NCBI GenBank assembly: GCA_035517775.1
Contig: DATIYF010000067.1
Coordinates: 1 to 56,636 of the forward strand
Direction of reading: 5' to 3'
From: DATIYF01 sp035517775
Lineage (GTDB): Bacteria; Acidobacteriota; Terriglobia; Terriglobales; Acidobacteriaceae
Length of the DNA stretch: 56,636 nucleotides
Translations under genes and position numbers: made by a program
Notes under the pieces: model-generated
What the model was told of the DNA's origin: nothing
The model's database searches: none
What the model saw: only the letters and a program-made list of their open reading frames with translations
In this document: one piece after another, positions 25,216 through 33,212 of the stretch
Layout: every line of letters starts with the position of its first letter
How positions within the stretch are numbered: position 1 is the stretch's first letter

Positions 25216-26100
25216 TTGCAAGAGCTCACAACACAGCACAAGCGTGAAATGAAGCGGCTACTGAGGAAGATCGTAACCTTCATCGACAACCACGGAATAT
25301 ATCCGCGTGGCCACGTATTTCTCGATAAGGTGGTACTAGCCCACGTCTCTAAGGCTCTAAATGCAGCCCAGGCCATCATGGCGCTCATTGACGCGGGCTT
25401 TCCCGAAGAAGCGTTCGGGCTCTCAAGAACGATGGTTGAGATTGCTCTTAACCTGCGCTACATCACCAATCGTAATTCAGAACAGCGCGCCAAGCGCTTC
25501 GTCCACTACGTGGCTCGCTGGAAGCTTGAATTGATGCGCAGGAGCCTGAAGCATTTCTACAAAACCGACAAAAACGGCAACTGGGTACTAGATGCTAACG
25601 GCGAGAAAATCCCAAACTACACAAAAGCCGATTTTCGGAACATGCTGGATAAGAAGCGGTATGCGAACTATCGGAAGACGGCGCGCAAATATCCCAAACG
25701 CACATCATGGACGGACACGGGTAGCAAGGCAAGCAGGGGCGGCGCATGGATGATGGCAATGGAACCCGATCGGTACGAAACGGTAAACGGCGTCCCTTTG
25801 AAATGGGAGTTTGACTACGACTGGATGTATTTCTGGACATCGCAATATGTACATGCCACGGTAGTGAGTATGGAAGACGGGCACGCTACGCGTCCTGCCG
25901 ACCGCTTCGTTGTTCGTAAGCCTTTTCAAGCCGGGGAAAACAGGGCGGACATGGCAGTATTCAACGCTGCGGTACAGTTGAACAAAATCCTAATGATGGC
26001 CTATCGAGCGCTCGGTCAAACGTTCGCACCTAAAATTGCGGACCCGCTCGGAGCTTTCGTAGTGAAGATGGTAAGAAATGATTCAGGTAGCGTGCGATGA
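25216..26100 (+). CDS. DUF5677-like protein
   Basis: 294 aa, largely helical and highly charged. The segment LNAAQAIMALIDAGFPEEAFGLSRTMVEIALNLRYI resembles the DUF5677 family, which has no known biochemical function and is frequent in mobile or defence-related neighbourhoods. The reading frame begins with TTG at 25216; ATG 25249 is an alternative. Composition looks less GC-rich than the neighbours, which suggests recent acquisition. Its stop is 11 bases from the stop of the convergent tldD. Confidence 0.6.
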   Translation: MQELTTQHKREMKRLLRKIVTFIDNHGIYPRGHVFLDKVVLAHVSKALNAAQAIMALIDAGFPEEAFGLSRTMVEIALNLRYITNRNSEQRAKRFVHYVARWKLELMRRSLKHFYKTDKNGNWVLDANGEKIPNYTKADFRNMLDKKRYANYRKTARKYPKRTSWTDTGSKASRGGAWMMAMEPDRYETVNGVPLKWEFDYDWMYFWTSQYVHATVVSMEDGHATRPADRFVVRKPFQAGENRADMAVFNAAVQLNKILMMAYRALGQTFAPKIADPLGAFVVKMVRNDSGSVR

Positions 26101-26111
26101 ATGGCAAGGTT

Positions 26112-27563
26112 CTACTGCATGAACCCGCCGGTATCCTTCCGCTTCGTGCCGCCGACAGTCAGCCGATCCACTTTGATCGTCGGGATGCCGACGCCGACCG
26201 GCACGGCCTGGCCGTCTTTGCCGCAGGTGCCGACGCCTTCATCCAGCTTCAGGTCATTGCCGACCATCGAGACGCGAGTCAGAACGTCCGGTCCGTTGCC
26301 GATCAGGGTTGCGCCCTTAATCGGCGCGGTGATCTGGCCGTCTTCGATCATGTAGGCTTCCGAGGCCGAAAACACGAACTTGCCGTTGGTAATATCCACC
26401 TGGCCGCCGCCGAAATTTACCGCATACACACCGTGCTTCACGGAACGAATAATATCGTGCGGATCGTCGGTACCAGCAAGCATGTACGTATTTGTCATGC
26501 GCGGCATAGGGATGTGCTCGTAGCTCTCGCGGCGTCCGTTGCCGGTGTTGGCCATGCCCATCAGGCGGGCGGAGAGCTTGTCGCTCAGGTAGCCCTTCAA
26601 AATCCCGTTCTCAATCAGCACGGTTTCCTGGGTGGAGTTGCCCTCGTCATCCACGTTCAAAGACCCGCGGCGCCAGGGCATGGTGCCGTTATCCACCACC
26701 GTGCATTTTTCGCTGGCCACGCGCTTGCCGATTAAGCCGGCGAAGGCGGAGGTCTTCTTGCGGTTGAAGTCGGCCTCCAGGCCGTGGCCCACCGCTTCAT
26801 GCAGCAGCACGCCGGGCCAACCCGGGCCGAGGACAACTTCCATTTCGCCGGCAGGTGCTTCGCGGGCGTCGAGCTGCAAAATCGCCTGGCGAGCGGATTC
26901 TTTGGCGAAGTACTCGGGCGTCTTTTCGCCGAAGAAGAAATCGAGGGCCACGCGGCCGCCGCCGCCGGAGCTGCCGCGTCCGGAAACGCCGTCAGACTTG
27001 GCAATGCAGCTCACGTTCATGCGAGCGAGCGGCTGCGAGTCTTCAGCGAACGTGCCGTCAGAGCCGATCACGAGAATGTTGCGCAGCTCATCCGAATAGT
27101 TGGCGCGAACCTCTTTAATGCGCGGATCGAAGCCGCGGGCGGCCTGATCAGCGCGCATGACCAGCTCAACTTTGGCGGTGATTTCCGCATCCACCGAGGG
27201 CAGCGTTACAGGATAAAGGCTGCGCGCGGCTTTCTCCTGAAAGCCGACGGTCGGAGTCTTGGCCGGGCCGCTGGCGATCAGTGCCGCGGTGCGCGCCGCA
27301 TGCAGAATGCGCGCCGGAGAAAGATCGTCAGTGTAGGCGTAGCCGGTGCGCTCGCCGGCGATCACGCGCACGCCACAGCCCGCGGAAATTCCCTGCGAGG
27401 CCGACTTGACCATGGATTCATCCACCAACAGCGAGGTGGAGGAAAGATACTCGAAGTAAAGGTCGGCGTACTCACCCCCAGCGGAAAGTGCCGCCGCCAG
27501 GTAGCGCTCCAGGTCAGGCTGGGTGAGTCCGTAGTGCTCGAAAAAAAATGTCTGATTGCTCAC
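26112..27563 (-). CDS. tldD: Metalloprotease TldD
   Basis: Catalytic subunit of the TldD-TldE protease. 483 aa with the zinc motif HEAVGHG at 255-261 in a GVLLHEAVGHGLEADF context, the strand block CTVVDNGTMPWRRGSLNVDDEG, the loop IPMPRMTNTYMLAGTDDP, and the C-terminal GATLIGNGPDVLTRVSMVGND. It cleaves unfolded peptides that thread into the TldD-TldE barrel. The partner pmbA lies downstream on the same strand, beyond an inserted 4.1-kb plus-strand segment. Confidence 0.95.
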   Translation of the reverse strand: MSNQTFFFEHYGLTQPDLERYLAAALSAGGEYADLYFEYLSSTSLLVDESMVKSASQGISAGCGVRVIAGERTGYAYTDDLSPARILHAARTAALIASGPAKTPTVGFQEKAARSLYPVTLPSVDAEITAKVELVMRADQAARGFDPRIKEVRANYSDELRNILVIGSDGTFAEDSQPLARMNVSCIAKSDGVSGRGSSGGGGRVALDFFFGEKTPEYFAKESARQAILQLDAREAPAGEMEVVLGPGWPGVLLHEAVGHGLEADFNRKKTSAFAGLIGKRVASEKCTVVDNGTMPWRRGSLNVDDEGNSTQETVLIENGILKGYLSDKLSARLMGMANTGNGRRESYEHIPMPRMTNTYMLAGTDDPHDIIRSVKHGVYAVNFGGGQVDITNGKFVFSASEAYMIEDGQITAPIKGATLIGNGPDVLTRVSMVGNDLKLDEGVGTCGKDGQAVPVGVGIPTIKVDRLTVGGTKRKDTGGFMQ

Positions 27564-27911
27564 GGTGATTGGATGTCCCCTGATGGTGGAAAGACTCTAG
27601 AGCCATTATCCCACATGGGGTTGCGGGGATTTCGAATCCGGGTGGAGATGGGGCCATGAACGCTAAGTTAAGAGGCTCGGGCCGCATCCTTCCGGGTCGA
27701 ATCGGCCAATGTTCCGCTGGGAACACATCGTCATGACAGAACTGTGCTGACAGCTAAGTATAAGAGGGCAAAGGATGGTCGGCGCTGTGGCGGTCTATCA
27801 TCGGTCCGACAGTCAATTTTCTTCGCTCGCTATAGCTTCTTTCGCCGCTTCGCGGCTTGCTTAACATCTCGAAGGTAGAAAGTAGAGCATACATGGTAGA
27901 ATATCTACCAC
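27564..27911. other. 348-bp gap between tldD and vapB
   Basis: No gene seen. It includes a CTTTCGCCGCTTCGCGGCTTG stretch and, at its right end, the vapB operator. A TTTCGAATCC at about 27629 looks like a tRNA T-loop but has no matching stems. Confidence 0.3.
27895..27909 (+). promoter_or_regulatory. vapB operator palindrome overlapping a -10 box
   Basis: GGTAGA-ATA-TCTACC is a perfect inverted repeat ending 2 bases before the vapB ATG. Within it TAGAAT (27897-27902) could serve as the -10 box, so bound antitoxin would block the promoter. The transcript would be almost leaderless, and no Shine-Dalgarno sequence is present. Confidence 0.55.
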
Positions 27912-28169
27912 ATGAGCCTGAACATCAAAAACAAGGACGCTCACAAGCTCGCGCGGCAGTTGGCCCGGGTTACGGGAGAGAGCATGACCGAGGCGGTCAC
28001 TGAGGCGGTACGCGAGCGGCTTCAAAGGGTGCAGGACAAAGACAAACAGGCCGATCTCTCCGACCGGCTGCTCGAAATCGGGCGGGACTGTGCCCCGCGT
28101 CTGAAGGAACCGTTTCGCTCGGGCGAGCATGGCGACCTGCTCTATGACGAGAACGGGCTGCCGAAATGA
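27912..28169 (+). CDS. vapB: VapB-family antitoxin (PSK/Rv0623 type)
   Basis: 85 aa. The N-terminal ribbon-helix-helix (LNIKNKDAHKLARQLARVTG, then ESMTEAVTEAVRERLQ) binds DNA, and the C-terminal tail (HGDLLYDENGLPK) contacts the toxin. It is paralogous to the antitoxin at 43283 (SIKNQETERLARQVA). The stop overlaps the vapC ATG (ATGA). The cognate toxin gene is frameshifted, so the antitoxin may be an orphan. Confidence 0.88.
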   Translation: MSLNIKNKDAHKLARQLARVTGESMTEAVTEAVRERLQRVQDKDKQADLSDRLLEIGRDCAPRLKEPFRSGEHGDLLYDENGLPK

Positions 28170-28562
28170 TTCTGGATACTTCGGCCGTGATCGCTATTCT
28201 TCGCATGGAAGCGGAAGCGCCCGAATTTGCCGGAATCATCGAACGGGCGGCGCGGTCTCGCATTTCGGCCGTGAATTATGTGGAAGCCGGAGCGGTAATT
28301 GATGGCAGCAAAGACCCGGTTGCCAGCCGCCGTTTTGATGAATTGATCGAGGCGGCGCAAATTGCGATTGAGCCGGTCAGCGAAGCGCAGGCTCGCATTG
28401 CACGGCAGGCCTATCGCGACTTCGGCAAAAACCAGCGGCCATCCCGCCAAGCTGAATTTTGGAGATTGCTTCGCCTATGCCCTGGCGAAGGCGACTGGTG
28501 AGCCGCTCTTGTTTAAAGGGCAGGACTTCTCGCAGACGGATGTGAAGGTGGCAGGAGGGTGA
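28166..28562 (+). pseudogene. vapC: vapC PIN toxin gene with a frameshift
   Basis: The first frame encodes MILDTSAVIAIL, NYVEAG and up to YRDFGK, then runs out of family similarity and stops at 28501. The rest of the PIN domain (HPAKLNFGDCFAYALAK, then FSQTDVKVAGG) continues in another frame to 28562. The shift maps to an A-run at 28427-28431 (five A). A partial copy at 28682-28846 has four A at the same place and reads through. The third active-site Asp (NFGD) is lost from the upstream frame, so the product should be inactive unless ribosomes slip or the base is a sequencing error. Confidence 0.78.
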
Positions 28563-28681
28563 GGCGGGACGTCTTCAGCCATGCCGCAATTCTCTCGCCA
28601 ATCACGAAACCAAACAATGTCAAATTAAGCCACGACCCAACCTCTCCGCTGCCCCGCCGGCCGGACCATATGGGCGGACAA

Positions 28682-28846
28682 CGCCGTTACGATGAATTGA
28701 TGGAGGCGGCGCAAGTCAATTGAGCCGGTCAGCGAAGCGCAGGCTCGCATTGTACGGCAGGCCTATCGCGACTTCGGGAAAACCAGCGGCCATCCCGCCA
28801 AACTGAATTTTGGAGAATGCTTCGCCTATGCCCTGGCGAAAGGCGG
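28682..28846 (+). pseudogene. Partial duplicate of the vapC 3' half
   Basis: About 160 bases closely match 28331-28494 (for example GATGAATTGAT, GAGCCGGTCAGCGAAGCGCA, TATCGCGACTTCGG). There are small deletions, and the active-site codon reads Glu instead of Asp (NFGECFAYALA). It has no start. It fills most of the 335-bp gap 28563-28897, where nothing else is seen. Confidence 0.75.
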
Positions 28847-28897
28847 TCCGGTCTCTCCGCGCGAGAATGGGAAATAGGTGCAGAGGGTTCGCACGGC

Positions 28898-29599
28898 TCA
28901 CTTGGGTACAAAAAACCAGACCAGGCCGCCGAGCGAATCCTGCAGCGCGTGGGCCAGGATGCCAGGACGCAGGCTCTTGCGCCAGTAGGCCAGCATTCCG
29001 AGCAGGCATCCGTGGACCGCGATGATGAACATAAATTTGGGACCGTAGTAGGCATGACCGGCGCCGAAGGCCAGGCCTTGAAGGATGATGCCGAATGCAC
29101 GGCTGCCCGTCCAGGCGCTGAATTGCCGGCCGAGGTATCCGCGGAAGATCAGCTCTTCGCAGAAACCGGCGGTTAAGGCGACCAGCAAGTAAAGTACCAG
29201 CTCGAATGGCGTCTTAGGCAGCATCGCGGCCAGAGCGCTATCGGGGCTGGCGTGAAAAAGAAATCCCAGAAGTTGTTCGAGGGCAACGATGACAATGACG
29301 AATCCGACGGCGATTCCCAGATCGCGGAAGAAGCTGCGGGGCCGGTCCCAGCGCCCGGAAACCAGGCTGGCCAGGGAGAGCCCACGGCTGCGAAGCGGAA
29401 GCCAGATCAGCCATACCAAAAGCCATTCCGCGGCCAGGATTGTGAGGTAACTCGAGGGCCGGACCGGGAGACCTGGAATGTGTGCGTTCGGCAGGCCGTG
29501 CTGATAGCCGGTGGCCAGGGACAGACCGGCCAAGCCAGCGAGCACAATTACGGTATGCCACCAGGAGGCGACGGAGGCTTCAGTGTGGTCGAGGGCCAT
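28898..29599 (-). CDS. CPBP-family intramembrane metalloprotease (CAAX-like)
   Basis: 233 aa with about seven or eight hydrophobic helices. The diagnostic motifs are EELIFRGYLGR (glutamate pair and Arg), GLAFGAGHAYYG (first His), and ILAHALQDSLGG (second His). Members of the family (Rce1 homologues, bacteriocin self-immunity proteins) cleave within membranes; the substrate here is unknown. It is transcribed divergently from the LysR-type regulator, which may control it. Confidence 0.87.
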   Translation of the reverse strand: MALDHTEASVASWWHTVIVLAGLAGLSLATGYQHGLPNAHIPGLPVRPSSYLTILAAEWLLVWLIWLPLRSRGLSLASLVSGRWDRPRSFFRDLGIAVGFVIVIVALEQLLGFLFHASPDSALAAMLPKTPFELVLYLLVALTAGFCEELIFRGYLGRQFSAWTGSRAFGIILQGLAFGAGHAYYGPKFMFIIAVHGCLLGMLAYWRKSLRPGILAHALQDSLGGLVWFFVPK

Positions 29600-29724
29600 G
29601 ATTCCCAGGTGACGCGCTCGAGGGACAATAATCCCGGGTCAGGACTTGCTTCAAGTTCAAAATATGCAATATTAAGTTGCTGCCGGAGCAATATGGGAGG
29701 ATACTAACACGGGAGGATTTCCGC

Positions 29725-30621
29725 TTGTTTGCCGAGCTGAAAGCGCTGGTTGCGTTGGCTGAAAGCGGCTCGATGGAGCGGGCAGCCAGGGATCTCTACC
29801 TGACACCCTCAGCCTTCACGCGCCGAATCCAACGCCTGGAAATGGAACTTGGGGTTGTGCTTCTGGACCGGCATTTCAAACCTCCGAAGATCACACAATG
29901 GGGATTCGAGGTGCTCGCGAAGGGCCGATCCATTCTCTCGTCCCTGAGCGATTTGAAGAGTTCCACGGCTAAAGGCTCAGCGCCAACCGGGCCGTTTCGC
30001 CTCGGTTTTTCCCATGCAGTGGCACAGCCTGAAATAGCGCCGGTGATTGTGGAGCTGGGGAAGCGGTTCCCCCTGCTGCGGCCCACCATTTTGAACGATG
30101 TGAGTTCCCAGTTATTGGCGCGATTGCGCCTGGGCGAGTTGGAGGGCGCGGTTGTGGTCTTGCCCATCGGGACCGTTCCGCCCGACGATTTGGAGGGCGG
30201 CACTCTTGCCCTGGAGAGGATGCAGCCGGTGGAAGCGCGAAGCTCGGCGCCCGGAAAATCTGCCCAGTCTGCGGAGTTCTATCGGCGCAGCTGGATCCTT
30301 AATCCGGCCGGATGCTTAGTCCGGGAAGAGATAAAGAGGCGGGTGGAGCGGCTGGGGGCGCCGCTTGCCATTGCTGCGGAATTGCACAGTCCGGGATTGC
30401 AGTTGTCGCTCACGGCGGGAAACGTGGGAGTGGGGATTTTGCGAACCGGCTTTGTGCGAACCCATGCGCTGCGCTCTCGACTTAGGGTGATTGATCATCC
30501 CGAGTTCAATCTTTCCGTCAGGATCGCCTTCTTTCGGGGCAGGTACCTTGGCGCGCGAGAGAAAGTAGCCATGGAGCTGCAACAGATGCTGGTGAAACAC
30601 TTTAAGGCGGTTGCGAGTTGA
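29725..30621 (+). CDS. LysR-type transcriptional regulator
   Basis: 298 aa. N-terminal winged helix (ALVALAESGSMERAARDLY, LTPSAFTRRIQRLEMELGV, LLDR) and a C-terminal periplasmic-binding-like effector domain (RLGFSHAVAQPEIAPV, RLRLGELEGAVVVLP). The start is taken as TTG 29725 because GGGAGG lies 8 bases upstream and the helix-turn-helix then begins at the usual distance. TTG 29677 is in frame but lacks a ribosome site. Regulator and target are probably the divergent CPBP protease or itself. Co-inducer unknown. Confidence 0.85.
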   Translation: MFAELKALVALAESGSMERAARDLYLTPSAFTRRIQRLEMELGVVLLDRHFKPPKITQWGFEVLAKGRSILSSLSDLKSSTAKGSAPTGPFRLGFSHAVAQPEIAPVIVELGKRFPLLRPTILNDVSSQLLARLRLGELEGAVVVLPIGTVPPDDLEGGTLALERMQPVEARSSAPGKSAQSAEFYRRSWILNPAGCLVREEIKRRVERLGAPLAIAAELHSPGLQLSLTAGNVGVGILRTGFVRTHALRSRLRVIDHPEFNLSVRIAFFRGRYLGAREKVAMELQQMLVKHFKAVAS

Positions 30622-30748
30622 ATGGTCCATCGGCTTACTCGCGAACGCTCACCTGGGGCAAGAATGCGTTGGTCACGGCTGCCGGTGATCAGGGTCACGG
30701 CGTCAGCCAGGCATCTCTGTCATCCTGAAATTGGCTGGAGGTGCCGCC

Positions 30749-30883
30749 ATGACAGCCCGTGGATGGCCGCTGAACCGGTTTGAGCATTTCTTGTTTTGGG
30801 CTGCCCTCATTGTTGGGGGAGTCTTCGTTGTCGTGCGTATCGGGGCGATGCTCCTGCTGACCTTTTTGCGCCACGCCCATTAG
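30749..30883 (+). CDS. 44-residue single-span membrane peptide
   Basis: ATG 30749 with a good GGAGG site at 30737-30741 opens a frame of 44 codons. The peptide starts MTARGWPLNRFEHFLFW and continues with a strongly hydrophobic span (ALIVGGVFVVVRIGAMLLL), ending in a basic RHAH tail. It sits 108 bp upstream of the octaheme cytochrome gene on the same strand and could be a small accessory subunit of it. No known family recognised; coding status rests on ribosome site and composition. Confidence 0.5.
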   Translation: MTARGWPLNRFEHFLFWAALIVGGVFVVVRIGAMLLLTFLRHAH

Positions 30884-30991
30884 AACTTACTCTTCAGAAA
30901 CAGCATATCCCCGATTGGTTTCCCTTGCGTCTACAATTGCTCCCATAAAACGTAATCCGGTGGGCCGGAAAGCTTCGCGTGGGGGCACTGC

Positions 30992-32227
30992 ATGTCGTTT
31001 CGCTCGGTTTTTATTGCTGTGGTGATTGCGTTTGCGCTGATCCTCGCCGCCTTCCTGCTGAATCGGGCGCGGCCAAAAGTGGAGACGGAGCAGCCTAGCG
31101 CGGACCTGGTGCGGGCCACGGGAAAGTGCGCGGAATGCCATATCAGGACCCAGTACTCGGTGGTCCACGAATACGAGATGAGCATGCACGCCCGCAAGGG
31201 GGTGAACTGCCTGGACTGCCACCAGCCTGCGCCGGGACAGGAAAAGAAGGACCATCACGGATTTGTAATTTCCGCGCAGCTCACCGCCGGCAATTGCCGC
31301 GGCTGCCACGAGAATATTTACCAGCAATTTCTGCGCAGCCGCCACGCCGCGCCCGCCTGGGCGGCGGTTTACGGCGAGAAGGGGCTGACTCCCGAGCAGG
31401 TGAATTTTTCCGAGACGTACCAGCCGGGCGGAACGCGCCGGCCAGCGAATCCGCTGGCGCAGCTGGAGGGAACGTCGGCCCAAACCAGCGGATGCGGGCA
31501 GTGCCACAGCGTGGGCAAGCCGAATTCTGACGGCACGATTGGAAGCTGCACGGTGTGCCACACGCGGCACATCAGTTCGGTGCGAGTCGCGCGGCTGCCG
31601 AGCACCTGCGCGCAATGCCACATGGGTCCGGACCATTCGCAGATTGAGATCTACGAGGAATCGCGCCACGGCATCCTGTTTGCGGCCCAGGAGCACCTGC
31701 TAAACCTCGACGCTCCGCCGAAGACCCTGACCACTCGCGATATGTTCGTTCCCACCTGCGCGACCTGTCACATGAGCGGCATCAACGGGCTAGGCGTGAC
31801 CCACGACCCCTCGGAACGCCTGTCCTACTACCTGGCCAGCGCCATCACCGAGAAGCGGCCGAATTACGCGCAGGCGCAGGCCAAAATGAAGCAGATATGC
31901 GCGCAATGCCATACTCCCGCCCTGATTGACCGCGTATATACCCAGGCCGAGGAGGTCGTACTTTCGACCAACGCCCGGGTGCAGGCCGCGCAGGAGATTG
32001 TGAACGGCCTACGCAAAGATGGCGTGCTGACCGGTCCTCCTTTCTCGCAACCGATCGACTTTGTGTACTTCAATCTGTGGCACTACGACGGGCGCACCAG
32101 CAAGCATGGAGCTTTCATGGGCGGAGCGGATTTCGTCCAGTGGCACGGTAACTACCCGATGCTGGAAAAGACGGTTGAGCTGAAGGCGATGGCGGAAGAG
32201 CTCAGGAGAGAACATGGCCGGCGATGA
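30992..32227 (+). CDS. Membrane-anchored octaheme cytochrome c, hydroxylamine-oxidoreductase-like
   Basis: 411 aa. One N-terminal hydrophobic anchor (about 6-23) and then a periplasmic part with exactly eight CXXCH heme motifs, beginning at residues 46, 73, 102, 168, 186, 206, 256 and 303. The C-terminal block LWHYDGRTSKHGAFMGGADF, followed by QWHGNYPML, is typical of the HAO family. Family members oxidise hydroxylamine or, in the epsilon-HAO type, reduce nitrite or hydroxylamine. Which direction applies depends on a cross-linking tyrosine that I cannot place with certainty. It overlaps the next gene by 14 bp, which indicates a joint complex. Confidence 0.88.
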   Translation: MSFRSVFIAVVIAFALILAAFLLNRARPKVETEQPSADLVRATGKCAECHIRTQYSVVHEYEMSMHARKGVNCLDCHQPAPGQEKKDHHGFVISAQLTAGNCRGCHENIYQQFLRSRHAAPAWAAVYGEKGLTPEQVNFSETYQPGGTRRPANPLAQLEGTSAQTSGCGQCHSVGKPNSDGTIGSCTVCHTRHISSVRVARLPSTCAQCHMGPDHSQIEIYEESRHGILFAAQEHLLNLDAPPKTLTTRDMFVPTCATCHMSGINGLGVTHDPSERLSYYLASAITEKRPNYAQAQAKMKQICAQCHTPALIDRVYTQAEEVVLSTNARVQAAQEIVNGLRKDGVLTGPPFSQPIDFVYFNLWHYDGRTSKHGAFMGGADFVQWHGNYPMLEKTVELKAMAEELRREHGRR

Positions 32228-33053
32228 GCGCTGGTGGAATGATCCAGAATTGTGGGTGGAAGCCTTCGCCATCCTGAATATCGGGTTCCTGACCTTCGAT
32301 ATCTACCTGGCCCACTCGGTGAACGGGTTCCGCAATCGCGCGGAGTACATTCCCTTGTGGTTCTCGGCCACCGCGCCGGCGGTGTTGCTGGCCGCCCTGA
32401 GCCAGCGCAGGCGGCGGCGGATGCTGTGGAAGATACTGGGGCAGGTCGTTGGCTGGTCGGCGATCCTGGTGGGATTGACGGGCGTCATCCTGCACCTGGA
32501 GAGCCGTTTTTTCCTGGAGCGCACCCTGCGCAGCCTGACCTACTCGGCTCCCTTTGCTGCGCCACTCGCCTATACCGGGCTGGGGTTTCTCCTGATCATG
32601 AATCGCATGGTGGATGCCGATTCGATGGACTGGGCCAAGTGGATATTGCTGTTCACCCTGGGCGGATTTATCGGCAACTTCGTTTTCAGCCTGGCGGACC
32701 ATGCCGCCAACGGCTTCTTTTTTGCGGTGGAATGGGTGCCGGTGGCGGCGAGCGCAGTGGCGATCGGGTTTCTCTGTGTCCCGTTGGTGACGCAGGTCTC
32801 GCGGGTGTTCATTGACGTCAGCGCAGCGGTGTTGCTGCTGGAGGCCGGCGTCGGCCTGTGGGGATTTGTGTTGCACACCATGGGGAACCTTCAGGGCCCT
32901 TCGACGCATGCGTTCGACAATTTCATCTACGGGGCCCCGCCGATGGCCCCGCTGCTGTTTCCAAACCTGATGCTGCTCGGCCTCATTGGGCTGTGGCAGC
33001 TGCGGAAGAAGGCGGGTGGCGGGGATGCCGGCGGCGTGGAGCAGGGAAGCTAG
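32214..33053 (+). CDS. Polytopic membrane protein, likely partner of the octaheme cytochrome
   Basis: 279 aa with about eight hydrophobic helices and almost no soluble part. It begins inside the cytochrome gene (14-bp overlap) with its own AGGAG site at 32204-32208, so translation is probably coupled. Histidines at or in the helices (H34, H94, H163, H221, H232) and an in-membrane glutamate (E210) are candidates for heme or quinone binding. No NapC/NrfH, NrfD or cytochrome b signature is recognised. By context it could pass electrons between the quinone pool and the octaheme protein. Function unproven. Confidence 0.6.
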   Translation: MAGDERWWNDPELWVEAFAILNIGFLTFDIYLAHSVNGFRNRAEYIPLWFSATAPAVLLAALSQRRRRRMLWKILGQVVGWSAILVGLTGVILHLESRFFLERTLRSLTYSAPFAAPLAYTGLGFLLIMNRMVDADSMDWAKWILLFTLGGFIGNFVFSLADHAANGFFFAVEWVPVAASAVAIGFLCVPLVTQVSRVFIDVSAAVLLLEAGVGLWGFVLHTMGNLQGPSTHAFDNFIYGAPPMAPLLFPNLMLLGLIGLWQLRKKAGGGDAGGVEQGS

Positions 33054-33212
33054 CAGTCACGGCCTCTTTAGTTTTGCGCTTTGACTGCTTGAGACCGTGT
33101 ACAGCGACAGCCCAACGTTAGCAGTGGTGTTTAATACCCGGCTCTTCCCGCACAACCAGGGATGGTCATCCGTCACAGACAGGCCCGCCTTCAGCATTGA
33201 AAATCTCAGTTC

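Noticed and set aside
27626..27645. TTTCGAATCC resembling a tRNA T-loop
   Set aside because: The flanking bases do not form the 5-bp T-stem, and no anticodon or acceptor stem can be drawn around it.
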